A stretch of DNA of 64,000 nt from Alistipes shahii WAL 8301. Lineage in GTDB: Bacteria > Bacteroidota > Bacteroidia > Bacteroidales > Rikenellaceae. Shown here piece by piece: positions 17,568 to 25,332 of this stretch. The DNA lies in contig NZ_CP102253.1 of NCBI RefSeq assembly GCF_025145845.1, positions 2,728,001-2,792,000 on the forward strand, given 5' to 3'. The position numbers were made by a program, and so were the translations under genes. How positions within the stretch are numbered: the first letter of the stretch is position 1; each line of letters opens with the position of its first letter. The notes under the pieces were generated by a model that ran no database searches, was not told where the DNA came from, and saw only the letters and a program-made list of their open reading frames with translations.

Positions 17568-18266
17568 TCAATAATGTTCGTTGCTGTTCGAAAGGAAGAC
17601 ATCCATCATGTACTGCTGGTCGGCGCCCTCCTCGTAGCCCATTTCGCGGGCCTTGCGGTCGGAATGCCGCTCGATGGTGTCGAACATCTCGCTGCCGCCG
17701 CTGACCTTGAATATCTCGTTGATCTCGGCGAGCGACTCCTCGTCCAGACGGCGCAAGGCCCCGGCGCCGTGGCGCATGTAGACGGGCGTGAACTGGCCGT
17801 AAATCTCCCGGTCGTTGTCGTAGATCCATTTCCAGACGGTCCCCTGCTCGGGATGCAGGTCGGGTTTCACCAGCCGCGGGACGATGCAGTAGCCCGTGCG
17901 GAGGATGTTCTCGCCGATAATGCGTTTCAGGGCCAGCTGCTGGCGACCCTTCTCGCTCTCGACGAAGAAGCCCAGTTTCTGCGACAGCGTGCGCAGCGCC
18001 TGGATCACATAGCCCGGCGTATTGCCCCGCGGACAGCGCGGACGGCACGACATGCACTCGCCGCAGTACCAGATGGTGTCGCTCTTCAAAAGCCGCTCGA
18101 TGGCCTCGTCGTCGCGCGTCTGCACGATGGAGACGATCTGACGGGGGTCGTAGTTATAGAACTCGGCCGCCGGGCAGACGCCCGTGCAGACCCCGCAGTT
18201 CATGCACGAGTGAAGACCCTCCTTCATCCGCACATCCTCCATGAGCATATCGAAATACTTCCCCAT
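17568..18266 (-). CDS. HdrC-like subunit, first gene of the Hdr-type operon
   Basis: 232 residues from the ATG at 18266 (MGKYFDMLMED). An in-frame upstream ATG at 18299 is excluded because it lies inside the promoter -7 box. Two [4Fe-4S] motifs, CMNCGVCTGVCP and CGECMSCRPRCPRG, occupy residues 20-95, followed by a long helical tail. It should relay electrons to the HdrB-like protein. The operon thus holds two HdrC-type proteins, one here and one of 111 residues further on. Confidence 0.82.
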   Translation of the reverse strand: MGKYFDMLMEDVRMKEGLHSCMNCGVCTGVCPAAEFYNYDPRQIVSIVQTRDDEAIERLLKSDTIWYCGECMSCRPRCPRGNTPGYVIQALRTLSQKLGFFVESEKGRQQLALKRIIGENILRTGYCIVPRLVKPDLHPEQGTVWKWIYDNDREIYGQFTPVYMRHGAGALRRLDEESLAEINEIFKVSGGSEMFDTIERHSDRKAREMGYEEGADQQYMMDVFLSNSNEHY

Positions 18267-18296
18267 ACCTAATATACAAAAAAAACCTTTGCAGTG

Positions 18297-18304
18297 CAAA
18301 GGTA
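18297..18304 (-). promoter_or_regulatory. Promoter -7 box of the Hdr-type operon
   Basis: Minus-strand TACCTTTG fits TAnnTTTG, placing transcription start near 18290 and giving a leader of about 24 bases. This fixes the first gene's start at 18266. Confidence 0.65.
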
Positions 18305-18344
18305 GGGAATCCGGGGCGGACGGGCGGTGGTATAAATGCGTAAT

Positions 18345-18824
18345 TTAGCGCCGTTCGTAAAGCTCGAAGGCAAACGGCCAGGGGTAATCTTTCCCGCCGG
18401 AGAACGACTCCGACGACACCAGCCGCCATTCGCGCTCGTCCCACGCCGGGAAACGCGTGTCGCCCTCGTAGGCGCGGAAGACCCGTGTGAGGTAGAACTT
18501 CCGGGCCAGCGGCAGCGCCGCGGCATAGATCTGCGCCCCGCCGATGACGAACACCTCCTCGTCCGCGGGAAACAGCGCGACGGCCTCTTCGAGCGAGTGG
18601 ACCACCGTGCAGCCGGGGATCTCGATATTCTGACGCGTGATGACGACGTTCGTCCGGTTGGGAAGCGGACGCCCGAGCGACTCCCAGGTTTTGCGGCCCA
18701 TGACGACCGGATGGCCCGTCGTCACGGCCTTGAAATGCCGGAGGTCCTCGGAAATGTGCCACAGCAGGGCGTTCCTGTCGCCGATAACGCCGTTTTCGGC
18801 GACGGCTACGATCAAACTTATCAT
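18345..18824 (-). CDS. folA: Dihydrofolate reductase
   Basis: 159 residues, the usual length. Family motifs: SLIVAVAENGVIGDRNALLWH at the N-terminus (shown in part: VIGDRNALLWHISEDLRHF), VVMGRKTWESLGRPLPNR, and VIGGAQIYAAALP. It reduces dihydrofolate to tetrahydrofolate with NADPH. The gene overlaps the upstream HAD gene in an ATGA junction, and thyA lies just beyond that gene. The pairing is functional because ThyA makes dihydrofolate that FolA recycles. Confidence 0.95.
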   Translation of the reverse strand: MISLIVAVAENGVIGDRNALLWHISEDLRHFKAVTTGHPVVMGRKTWESLGRPLPNRTNVVITRQNIEIPGCTVVHSLEEAVALFPADEEVFVIGGAQIYAAALPLARKFYLTRVFRAYEGDTRFPAWDEREWRLVSSESFSGGKDYPWPFAFELYERR

Positions 18825-19468
18825 AATTCGAAAAGGTCTGTTACGGTTATTCCGCCCGTCAGGTGACAGGCCTGCCATCCCTCGCCGCGGGCCGCGGAGA
18901 CGTTGGCGGCGTTGTCGTCGATGAAGAGCAGTTTTCCGGGCGGGGTCCCGATCTGCCGGGCGACGCTCCGGTAAATTTCCGGGTCGGGTTTGCGCAGATG
19001 CAGTTCGTCGGAGTAGAAACACCGCACGAACAGTTCGTCGAAGCTCCCGCCGAAACGCTCGCGGAACGACTCCCGGAAGCGGATGCGGTGGGGCAGGTTG
19101 GTGTTGCTCAACAGGTAGACCGGGCAACGCTTCCCCAGTTCCCGGAGCAACTCCACGCGCTGCACGTCGAACGGCATCAGCATGGCGTTCCACGCCTCCA
19201 GCAGCTGCTCGTCGGGGATGGCGGCAACGGCGGGAAACGTCCGCCGCACAGCCTCCGCGAACTCCTCCTGCGTGATAAGTCCCAGTTCGAGGTCGCGGAA
19301 ACACGCCCTGTTCCCGTTGATGACCTCGGCGGCTCCCAGTCCGCGGATGTCCAGCGCCTCGAAAGCCCGGAGCGTGCGTTGCAGCTGCACGTCGAGCAGG
19401 ACGCCTCCCAGATCGAAAACAAGGGCCTCGACGCTTTCGGGCGAAACGGTCGGAATCAGGATATTCAT
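18821..19468 (-). CDS. HAD-superfamily hydrolase (YihX-like phosphatase)
   Basis: 215 residues. HAD motif I is VFDLGGVLLD, motif II LLSNTN, motif III the Lys of HLRKPDPEIYRS, and motif IV FIDDNAANV. The L-GG-V and N-L spacing is like YihX/alpha-D-glucose-1-phosphate phosphatase-type proteins, but the substrate cannot be read from sequence. It sits between thyA and folA, so a nucleotide-related phosphatase is possible, though this may only reflect operon order. Confidence 0.85.
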   Translation of the reverse strand: MNILIPTVSPESVEALVFDLGGVLLDVQLQRTLRAFEALDIRGLGAAEVINGNRACFRDLELGLITQEEFAEAVRRTFPAVAAIPDEQLLEAWNAMLMPFDVQRVELLRELGKRCPVYLLSNTNLPHRIRFRESFRERFGGSFDELFVRCFYSDELHLRKPDPEIYRSVARQIGTPPGKLLFIDDNAANVSAARGEGWQACHLTGGITVTDLFEL

Positions 19469-19479
19469 CTGCTGCGGGT

Positions 19480-20373
19480 TTAAAACGACATCGGGGCCTT
19501 GATCGCGGGCCACGGGTCGTAGCCTTCGAGCGTGAAATCTTCGTAACGGAAGTCGAAGACCGACTTCACGGCGGGGTTCAGCCGCAGTTTCGGCAGCGGA
19601 CGCGGCTCGCGCGAAAGCTGCTCGTCGACCTGCTCCAGATGGTTCAGATAGAGGTGCGTGTCGCCCAGCGTATGGATGAACTCGCCGGGCTGCAAGCCGC
19701 ACACCTGCGCCATCATGCAGGTCAGCAGGGCGTAGGAGGCGATGTTGAACGGCACGCCGAGGAACGTGTCGGCGCTGCGCTGGTACAGCTGGCACGAGAG
19801 ACGCCCCCCGGCCACGTAGAACTGGAACAGCACATGGCACGGCGGCAGGGCCATCGCGTCGATCTCGGCGACGTTCCACGCCGAGACCACGATGCGCCGC
19901 GATTCGGGATTGGTGCGGATCAGCCCGGCGGCCTGCGCGATCTGGTCGACGACGCCCCCGTCGGGCCGGGGCCACGAACGCCACTGGTAGCCGTAGACAT
20001 GGTTCAGGTCGCCGAAGCGGTAGCCTTCGATCGGCGACTCGACGCCCGCCGAGGCGAGGAACGTCTCCCGGCCGACGGGCAGCACCCCGTGGCGCACGCA
20101 CAGTTCGTTGTAGTGGCGGTAGGCGTCGTTGTCCCAGATATGGACGCCGTTGTCCACCAGATATTTGATGTTGGTGTCGCCCCGCAGAAACCACAGCAGT
20201 TCGTGGATAACCCCCTTGAGGAACACCTTTTTGGTCGTCAGCAGCGGAAAGCCCTCCGACAGGTCGAAACGCATCTGGTGGCCGAAGACCCCCTTGGTCC
20301 CGGTTCCCGTGCGGTCGCCCCGCACGACGCCTTCCGTCTTGATCCGGCGCAACAGATCGAGGTATTGTTTCAC
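19480..20373 (-). CDS. thyA: Thymidylate synthase
   Basis: 297 residues from a GTG at 20373 (KQYLDLLRRIKTEG follows). The only nearby ATG, at 20384, is out of frame and meets a stop after four codons. Signatures: RGDRTGTGT, FPLLTTKKVF, GYQWRSW, ALPPCHVLFQFY with catalytic Cys179, QRSADTFLGVPFNIASYALL, and a C-terminal IKAPMSF in place of the common ...APVAV end. It methylates dUMP to dTMP using methylene-tetrahydrofolate. The protein is about 30 residues longer than the 264-residue E. coli enzyme, the extra being in the segment around GVLPVGRETFLASAG. Confidence 0.95.
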   Translation of the reverse strand: MKQYLDLLRRIKTEGVVRGDRTGTGTKGVFGHQMRFDLSEGFPLLTTKKVFLKGVIHELLWFLRGDTNIKYLVDNGVHIWDNDAYRHYNELCVRHGVLPVGRETFLASAGVESPIEGYRFGDLNHVYGYQWRSWPRPDGGVVDQIAQAAGLIRTNPESRRIVVSAWNVAEIDAMALPPCHVLFQFYVAGGRLSCQLYQRSADTFLGVPFNIASYALLTCMMAQVCGLQPGEFIHTLGDTHLYLNHLEQVDEQLSREPRPLPKLRLNPAVKSVFDFRYEDFTLEGYDPWPAIKAPMSF

Positions 20374-20399
20374 TGAATCGTCATTTAATCGTTTTATCG

Positions 20400-21182
20400 C
20401 TAAACCGAGGTCTTGCCCGGCATTTTCAGCGTCAGCTCCCCCGCCGCGTCCAGCACGGCGTAGGAGGGATTTTCGGCCCAGCAGCCGAGGTTCACCACGT
20501 GCAGCCGCCCTTCGCGGCAGTCGCGCGGGAAGTGCATGTGTCCGAAAACGAAGAGATCGACCGCATGCGTCCGGGAATACTCGCGGGCATACTCGACCAG
20601 CGGCTCGGTGTGCGGCTCGGAAGACCCCGTGTAGGGTTCGGTCAGCGACGCCCCGCGGGCCGCCTCCTCGCCGTGCCCCTTGCGCGACCTGCCGCTCCAC
20701 CAATGGCCGAAGCGCAGCGCCCAGTCGGGATGCACGCCCCACGAAAAGAGCCACCTCAACGTCCGCGAACGGAAAATGCGGTTCAGAAACTTGAGCATCG
20801 GCTGCCCGTCGATTTTCATGTTGTCGCCGTGGGCGATGAAGACCTTTTTGCCCGAGAGGGTCATCACCTCGGGCGAGGTGTGGATCTCCAGCCCGCACTC
20901 GCGCGCCAGATAGTCGCCGACCCACATGTCGTGGTTGCCCGTGAAGAAGACCACCCGCACGCCCCGGTCGGTCAATTCGGCCAGCTTGCCCAGCGTCCGC
21001 ACGAAGCCCTTGGGGACCACACGGCGGTATTCGAACCAGAAATCGAAGATGTCCCCGACCAGAAAGATCGCCTCCGCATCCCGGGCCGCGTCGTCGAGCC
21101 ACGCCACGAAGCGTCTTTCGACCGCCCGTGCCGTCGCGGCATCGCCGGCTCCCAGGTGGATGTCGGATGCGAAATAATACAT
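20400..21182 (-). CDS. lpxH: UDP-2,3-diacylglucosamine diphosphatase (LpxH-type)
   Basis: 260 residues with the metallophosphoesterase motifs in order: ASDIHLG with D7 and H9, GDIFDFW (43-49), GNHDMW (82-87), IAHGDN, and FGHMHFPR near residue 224. The FWFEYR and HPDWALRF segments are typical of the LpxH group. LpxH removes UMP from UDP-2,3-diacylglucosamine to give lipid X in lipid A synthesis at the inner membrane. The gene begins 4 bases after the TlpA-like gene and is followed by thyA after 26 bases. Confidence 0.9.
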   Translation of the reverse strand: MYYFASDIHLGAGDAATARAVERRFVAWLDDAARDAEAIFLVGDIFDFWFEYRRVVPKGFVRTLGKLAELTDRGVRVVFFTGNHDMWVGDYLARECGLEIHTSPEVMTLSGKKVFIAHGDNMKIDGQPMLKFLNRIFRSRTLRWLFSWGVHPDWALRFGHWWSGRSRKGHGEEAARGASLTEPYTGSSEPHTEPLVEYAREYSRTHAVDLFVFGHMHFPRDCREGRLHVVNLGCWAENPSYAVLDAAGELTLKMPGKTSV

Positions 21183-21186
21183 GATT

Positions 21187-22326
21187 CTATTTTGTCAGCT
21201 CGTCCAGTTTCGCTTCGAGGCTCTTGCCGTAGATGTTCTTGGCCACGATCGTCCCCTCCTTGTCGATCAGGAAGTTGGCCGGGAGCCGCTGCACGTTGTA
21301 AAGCCCGAGGGCCACGGACGAACGCCCGCGCAGGTCGCTGACCGAGATCCACGGCAGCTGCTGCTCCTGCACGGCGGTGATCCACAGCGGTTTCGACGTA
21401 TCGACGGCCACCTGGTAGACCTCGAACCCGACGGGTGCGTCGGCATATTTCCGATAGAGTTCCTTCAGATCGGCGTTCAGCGCGTTGCTCGACCCCAGTT
21501 CCGCCGACCAGAAATCCAGCAGCACGACCTTTCCGGCCAGCGACGAGAGACGGATCTTCTTGCCGTAGATGTCCGTCAGTTCGAGGTCCGGATGGCGCGC
21601 CTCGGTGATCTGCGACGTGAGGCTGATGCGGGCGTCCATGCGGGCGATCTCGGCCTGCAACGATTGCAGGTAGGGCGATTCGGGGTAGCTCTCCTGCAAC
21701 GCCTCGGCAACCGTGCGGTAGTAGACCACGTCGCTGTCGCCGTTGAACAGGTACGTGTCGCCCGGAAGCCGCTGGTAGAGGGCGTAGACCGCCGCCAGCG
21801 ACGCCTTGTGCTCGATGATGAACCGCAGCTGCTCGCGGCGGATGCGGTAGTATTCGGCCGTATACTCCTTGATCAGCGACTTGCGCTCCTCGTCCGTGAG
21901 TTTGCGCGCGAATTCCGTGCCCATGTTCTCCAGCTGCTGCGCCCCCGTGACGAAGGCCTGGTAGAACTGTCGCAACAACTCCGACTCGGAGGAACCCTCC
22001 ACCGTATAGTTGCGGATGACGCTGCCCACGGAACCGAGCGTCAGCCTGTCGCCGCCGGCCAGAAGCAGCGGAATGCGCTCGCCGTCGTAGATCACATTGT
22101 ATAAGGAAGGGGTCTTCGCCACGCCCGTGAGTTCCATGCGGTAGCTGCCGTCGGGGGCCAGCGCCGCCGAATCCACGACCGACTGCGTCAGCGGAAGAAC
22201 CTGCTCCAGATAGATATTTTTCGCGTCGCCGCCGACGAAGCGGCCTGAAATCTTCACTTTCGACGACTGGCAGCCACACATCAGGGCGGCCGTCGTGAGC
22301 GTTACGAAAAGCGTTTGCTTGTTCAT
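21187..22326 (-). CDS. TlpA/ResA-like lipoprotein with DUF4369 domain, redox cysteines absent
   Basis: 379 residues. The lipobox LMCGCQSS gives a lipoprotein signal with acylated Cys at about 19. A DUF4369-type beta domain follows (about 25-130), then a helical middle and a thioredoxin-like C-terminal domain (about 245-379, with VVLLDFWSAELGSSNALN and LPANFLIDKEGTIV). Where TlpA proteins have WCxxC, this one reads WSAELGSS with no cysteine, so it cannot be a thiol oxidoreductase and may bind a partner or act as a chaperone. First gene of the tlpA-lpxH-thyA-HAD-folA run. Confidence 0.8.
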   Translation of the reverse strand: MNKQTLFVTLTTAALMCGCQSSKVKISGRFVGGDAKNIYLEQVLPLTQSVVDSAALAPDGSYRMELTGVAKTPSLYNVIYDGERIPLLLAGGDRLTLGSVGSVIRNYTVEGSSESELLRQFYQAFVTGAQQLENMGTEFARKLTDEERKSLIKEYTAEYYRIRREQLRFIIEHKASLAAVYALYQRLPGDTYLFNGDSDVVYYRTVAEALQESYPESPYLQSLQAEIARMDARISLTSQITEARHPDLELTDIYGKKIRLSSLAGKVVLLDFWSAELGSSNALNADLKELYRKYADAPVGFEVYQVAVDTSKPLWITAVQEQQLPWISVSDLRGRSSVALGLYNVQRLPANFLIDKEGTIVAKNIYGKSLEAKLDELTK

Positions 22327-22355
22327 TTACGATCTTTTTCGCGGTTAATGGAGAA

Positions 22356-22363
22356 CAAAGATA
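22356..22363 (-). promoter_or_regulatory. Promoter -7 box of the tlpA-lpxH-thyA-HAD-folA operon
   Basis: Minus-strand TATCTTTG, 30 bases before the TlpA-like start codon. Confidence 0.6.
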
Positions 22364-22388
22364 TAAATTTTCCGCAAATAGGCGCCCT

Positions 22389-23087
22389 TTATTTCGACGA
22401 ATTGCGGTGCGGCCCGTTGTTTTTCGTGAAATTGCGGTAGGGCTGCTGGCTGCGGTTTTTCTGCTGCCGCTGCTGCTGGTGGGGCTGCCGGTGCTGCTGC
22501 GCCCCCTTTTGGAGACGCGCCGAAAAGGGCTGTTTATAGTCGCTTCGGAGATTGTTCAAGGCAACTTCGTCGATTTGGATCGCTCCCCCGGACATGCGCT
22601 TGATGTCTTTTACGATCACTTCGTTGTTGGGGTGCTCCTGGTTGTATTCGTAGCTCTTCGTGCGCATGTAGCGGGCCAGATTGTCCACCGTGCGCGAGAC
22701 CGTCCGCGGGTTGCGCTCGTCGGCCAGGCCGCGGATCATACGCTCGACGTATTTGCCGTAGTGCTTATAGGTGATCCGCCCCTGGGAATAGGTCATCCGG
22801 CGGGGCGATGCGGTCAGCTCCTGACGCGAGGGCTGCGGGTAGGGAGAGTCCACATCGAGCTGGAAATCAGACATGATGAAAAGGTGGTCCCAGAGTTTGT
22901 GGGTGAAATCGGCCGTGTCGCGCAGCAGGGGGTTCAGATTGCCCATCACGGCAATCACGGCCCGCGCCTGCCGGTTGCGCTCGCGGCGGTCCTCGATCTC
23001 CAGCAGCGAGTCGATCATCTCCTGGATATGGCGCCCGTACTCGGGCAGGTACAACTTGCGTCGTGTGTAATTGTAATTCTTTTTCAT
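22389..23087 (-). CDS. DUF4290 family protein
   Basis: 232 residues from the ATG at 23087 (MKKNYNYTRRKLYLPEYGR); a GTG at 23108 is in frame but less likely. The core (LPEYGRHIQEMIDSLL, VIAVMGNLNP, LWDHLFIMSDF, YGKYVERMI) matches the Bacteroidetes-specific DUF4290 family. No enzymatic motif is known. The last 45 residues are Gln/His/Arg/Asn-rich and disordered (QQHRQPHQQQRQQKNRSQQ), which suggests nucleic-acid or RNP contact, as an inference. Confidence 0.82.
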   Translation of the reverse strand: MKKNYNYTRRKLYLPEYGRHIQEMIDSLLEIEDRRERNRQARAVIAVMGNLNPLLRDTADFTHKLWDHLFIMSDFQLDVDSPYPQPSRQELTASPRRMTYSQGRITYKHYGKYVERMIRGLADERNPRTVSRTVDNLARYMRTKSYEYNQEHPNNEVIVKDIKRMSGGAIQIDEVALNNLRSDYKQPFSARLQKGAQQHRQPHQQQRQQKNRSQQPYRNFTKNNGPHRNSSK

Positions 23088-23235
23088 ATTGTATTTGCGG
23101 TCCGGCACATTAGTGCGATTCGTCCGCCGGAGCCTCCGGCCGGACCTTTGCGATAGACCGTTTAAAGATCGTTTTTCTCACTCTCCGCACCCCGGAGCGA
23201 GACCTCCGGGATTCGTTTTACACGGCGGAAAATCA

Positions 23236-23254
23236 TAACTTTGGGACAAAAGTA
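23236..23254. promoter_or_regulatory. Divergent, nearly overlapping promoter boxes between DUF4290 and the sigma-54 activator
   Basis: Plus strand TAACTTTG (23236-23243) faces the response regulator. Minus strand TACTTTTG (23247-23254) faces DUF4290. Only 3 bases separate them, so RNA polymerase binding at one should exclude the other. Confidence 0.5.
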
Positions 23255-23279
23255 GGTAAAATTTCGGAAAAACAAAGCT

Positions 23280-24413
23280 ATGACAAAGGTTTTAATTCTG
23301 GACCAATCAAAAAGCGTGCGAAACATTCTGCGCGAGCGGTTGGAGTATGAAGGGTTCTCGGCCGAAGCCGTCGAGAACGAGGCTGCGGCCTCGGCATTGT
23401 GCGAGAGGATTCCGTTCGACGTGATTCTGTCCGACACGGAGTGCAAGGTTCCGGATGCAGGCATCCCGTTCATAGCCCTCTCGGCCGACACGTCGATCGA
23501 CACGGCGGTCAAGGCCGTGCGCAACGGAGCGCAGGATTTCCTCACAAAACCCATCGACATGAACCGGCTGCTGCAATCGCTGCACCGCACCATCGACAAT
23601 CCCGCGCCCGCGCAGGCGCCCCCGGCCGCCCCGCCCGTGCGCCGCCGCCGGGCGCACTCCGCCCAGGCCGAGCGGATCATCGGCGTCTCGCCCGAGATCG
23701 AACACGTCCGCCAGCTGATCGACAAGGTGGCCCCGTGCGAGGCCCGGGTGCTGATCACGGGCGAAAACGGCACGGGAAAGGAGCTTGTGGCCCGCTGGCT
23801 GCACGCCAAGAGCGTCCGCGCGGCGGCCCCGTTCGTCGAGGTCAACTGCGCGGCCATCCCCTCCGAACTGATCGAGAGCGAACTGTTCGGCCACGAGCGC
23901 GGGGCCTTCACCTCGGCCGTCAAGCAGCGCAAGGGCAAGTTCGAGCAGGCCGACGGAGGCACGCTCTTCATGGACGAGATCGGCGACATGTCGCTCGCGG
24001 CGCAGGCCAAGGTGCTGCGCGCCCTGCAGGAGAGCCGCATCAGCCGCGTGGGAAGCGACCGGGACATCGAGGTCAACGTGCGCGTGGTGGCCGCCACGAA
24101 CAAGAACCTGCGCGAGGAGATTCAGAAAGGGAATTTCCGCGAAGACCTCTACCACCGTCTGGCGGTGATCGTGGTGCGGGTTCCGCCGCTGCGCGAGCAT
24201 GCCGGGGACATTCCTGCGCTGGTCGAGCATTTCATCCGCACGATCGCCTCGGAATACGGCTCCGCCCCCAAACCCATCGACGCCGACGCGCTGGCCGAGC
24301 TGCAACGGATGCCGTGGAGCGGCAACATCCGCGAACTGCGCAACGTCATCGAGCGTCTGATCATCCTCTCCGGCGACCGCATCACGGCACGCGACGTGAA
24401 GGAGTACTGCTGA
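23280..24413 (+). CDS. Sigma-54-dependent response regulator lacking a C-terminal Fis-type HTH
   Basis: 377 residues. A receiver domain (1-115) has the phosphoacceptor in ILSDTE and LTKP lysine, but the acidic pair near the N-terminus is reduced (LDQSKS). The AAA+ domain (about 138-370) has ITGENGTGKELVA (Walker A), ESELFGHERGAFTSA with the sigma-54-contacting GAFTGA-type loop, GGTLFMDEIGDM (Walker B) and WSGNIRELRNVIERL. It stops at TARDVKEYC, where NtrC-type proteins continue into a Fis-like DNA-binding domain. It may therefore act from solution without an enhancer, or use a partner. No histidine kinase is next to it. Confidence 0.9.
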   Translation: MTKVLILDQSKSVRNILRERLEYEGFSAEAVENEAAASALCERIPFDVILSDTECKVPDAGIPFIALSADTSIDTAVKAVRNGAQDFLTKPIDMNRLLQSLHRTIDNPAPAQAPPAAPPVRRRRAHSAQAERIIGVSPEIEHVRQLIDKVAPCEARVLITGENGTGKELVARWLHAKSVRAAAPFVEVNCAAIPSELIESELFGHERGAFTSAVKQRKGKFEQADGGTLFMDEIGDMSLAAQAKVLRALQESRISRVGSDRDIEVNVRVVAATNKNLREEIQKGNFREDLYHRLAVIVVRVPPLREHAGDIPALVEHFIRTIASEYGSAPKPIDADALAELQRMPWSGNIRELRNVIERLIILSGDRITARDVKEYC

Positions 24414-24416
24414 CCC

Positions 24417-24548
24417 GCGCCCGGTTAAGAACCGGGGTTTACATTGCGGCTGGCAGCTTCGGCCCGCTCTCCGTCCGGTTCTGCGCCCGGTTAAGAACCG
24501 GGGTTTACATTGCGGCTGGCAGCTTCGGCTCGCTCTCCGTCCGGTTCT
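24417..24548 (+). repeat. 66-bp tandem duplication
   Basis: Two direct copies, 24417-24482 and 24483-24548, nearly identical (for example GGCCCGCTC against GGCTCGCTC). Each begins GCGCCCGGTTAAGAACCGGG, which is itself palindromic around CCGGTT-AAG-AACCGG. Related single copies occur at about 28255-28290 (inverted) and 31846-31885. Confidence 0.85.
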
Positions 24549-24570
24549 CCGTCCGGTTCTGCGCGAACAT

Positions 24571-24615
24571 GCGAACACGCGAACAGGGGCGAACATCCTT
24601 TGTTCGCGTGTTCGC
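24571..24615. repeat. GAACA/TGTTC palindrome with perfect 15-bp arms
   Basis: Arms GCGAACACGCGAACA (24571-24585) and its exact reverse complement (24601-24615) enclose a 15-base spacer. Each arm is built of GCGAACA repeats. The same structure recurs at 27518-27560, 28145-28189 and 31790-31845. Confidence 0.85.
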
Positions 24616-25332
24616 TTCTTTGCCCGGCCGAAAAGACAGAACCGCGGCGGTTGCCGCGGGGTATAGCTACCTTTTGGTGGCAACCGACGCACGCAGCACG
24701 AGCAGAGACCGCTTGCGGGCTATGCCGTGCCAGAAGGAGGAAAACGAGCGTAGCGAAGTTAAAAGCACCAAAACCATCCGCATGTCGCTTTCGCGGGAAC
24801 AACCTCCGGCCCGCGTTGAGCGGGCGCAGCAAGAACAAGACTATGCAGCCTCCCGCTCCGGGCACGCGGGCTTTCGGTTGTTCTCGTTCCGCTCCAAGCG
24901 AGAATGCGGCGGTTTAAAACCGCTTCCAGGGGCGATCGTAGGCTTCTGTGCTTCCTGCTTGTCCCGAACGCATCCCTCCCGCCGCGTTTCGCGGCGAACG
25001 ATCCCGGCCCGATGCCGAAGCCGAGAAACGAAGGCCCGGCTAAAAGTGGTAAGAAACGGGGCCGGTTTGCTTGCAAACCCGCGAATAGGCGCCCGTTTCG
25101 AACGTTAGACGGGACAAAGTAGGCAAAGGCATCCGCCGGGGAGTTTTTTGTACTTTTTGCGGTCAAAAAGTACAAAGTACCCCGCGGGCGAAGACCGCGG
25201 TTATCCTTGTTCCGCCACAAGCGAGAATGCGGAGGTTGCGCCTCCTGCACGTTGCCACTGGCCGCGAACGACTCCGGCCCGATGCCGGAGCCGTGAAACG
25301 AAGGCCCGGCTAAAAGTGGCAAGAACCGGGCG

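Larger units (their letters stand above)
24414..25330 (+). repeat. Long intergenic repeat R1, inverted relative to R2
   Basis: About 0.9 kb of GC-rich non-coding DNA between the regulator and gph. Read as its reverse complement it matches most of 27600-28300 (R2) block for block: the GAACA palindrome, the CTACCTTTTGG-type hairpin, a segment around 24765-24810, the segment 24890-25130, and a perfect hairpin GTACTTTTTG/CAAAAAGTAC at about 25150-25173. It also holds an internal second copy of a block ending GGCCCGGCTAAAAGTGG (about 25006-25060 and 25276-25325). Both strands show long spurious ORFs because the DNA is GC-rich; none resembles a protein family. Confidence 0.85.

Noticed and set aside
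24414..25330. Several 70-190 codon ORFs in both strands of R1, R2 and R3
   Set aside because: They recur only because the repeats recur, change frame between copies, and show no protein-like pattern.
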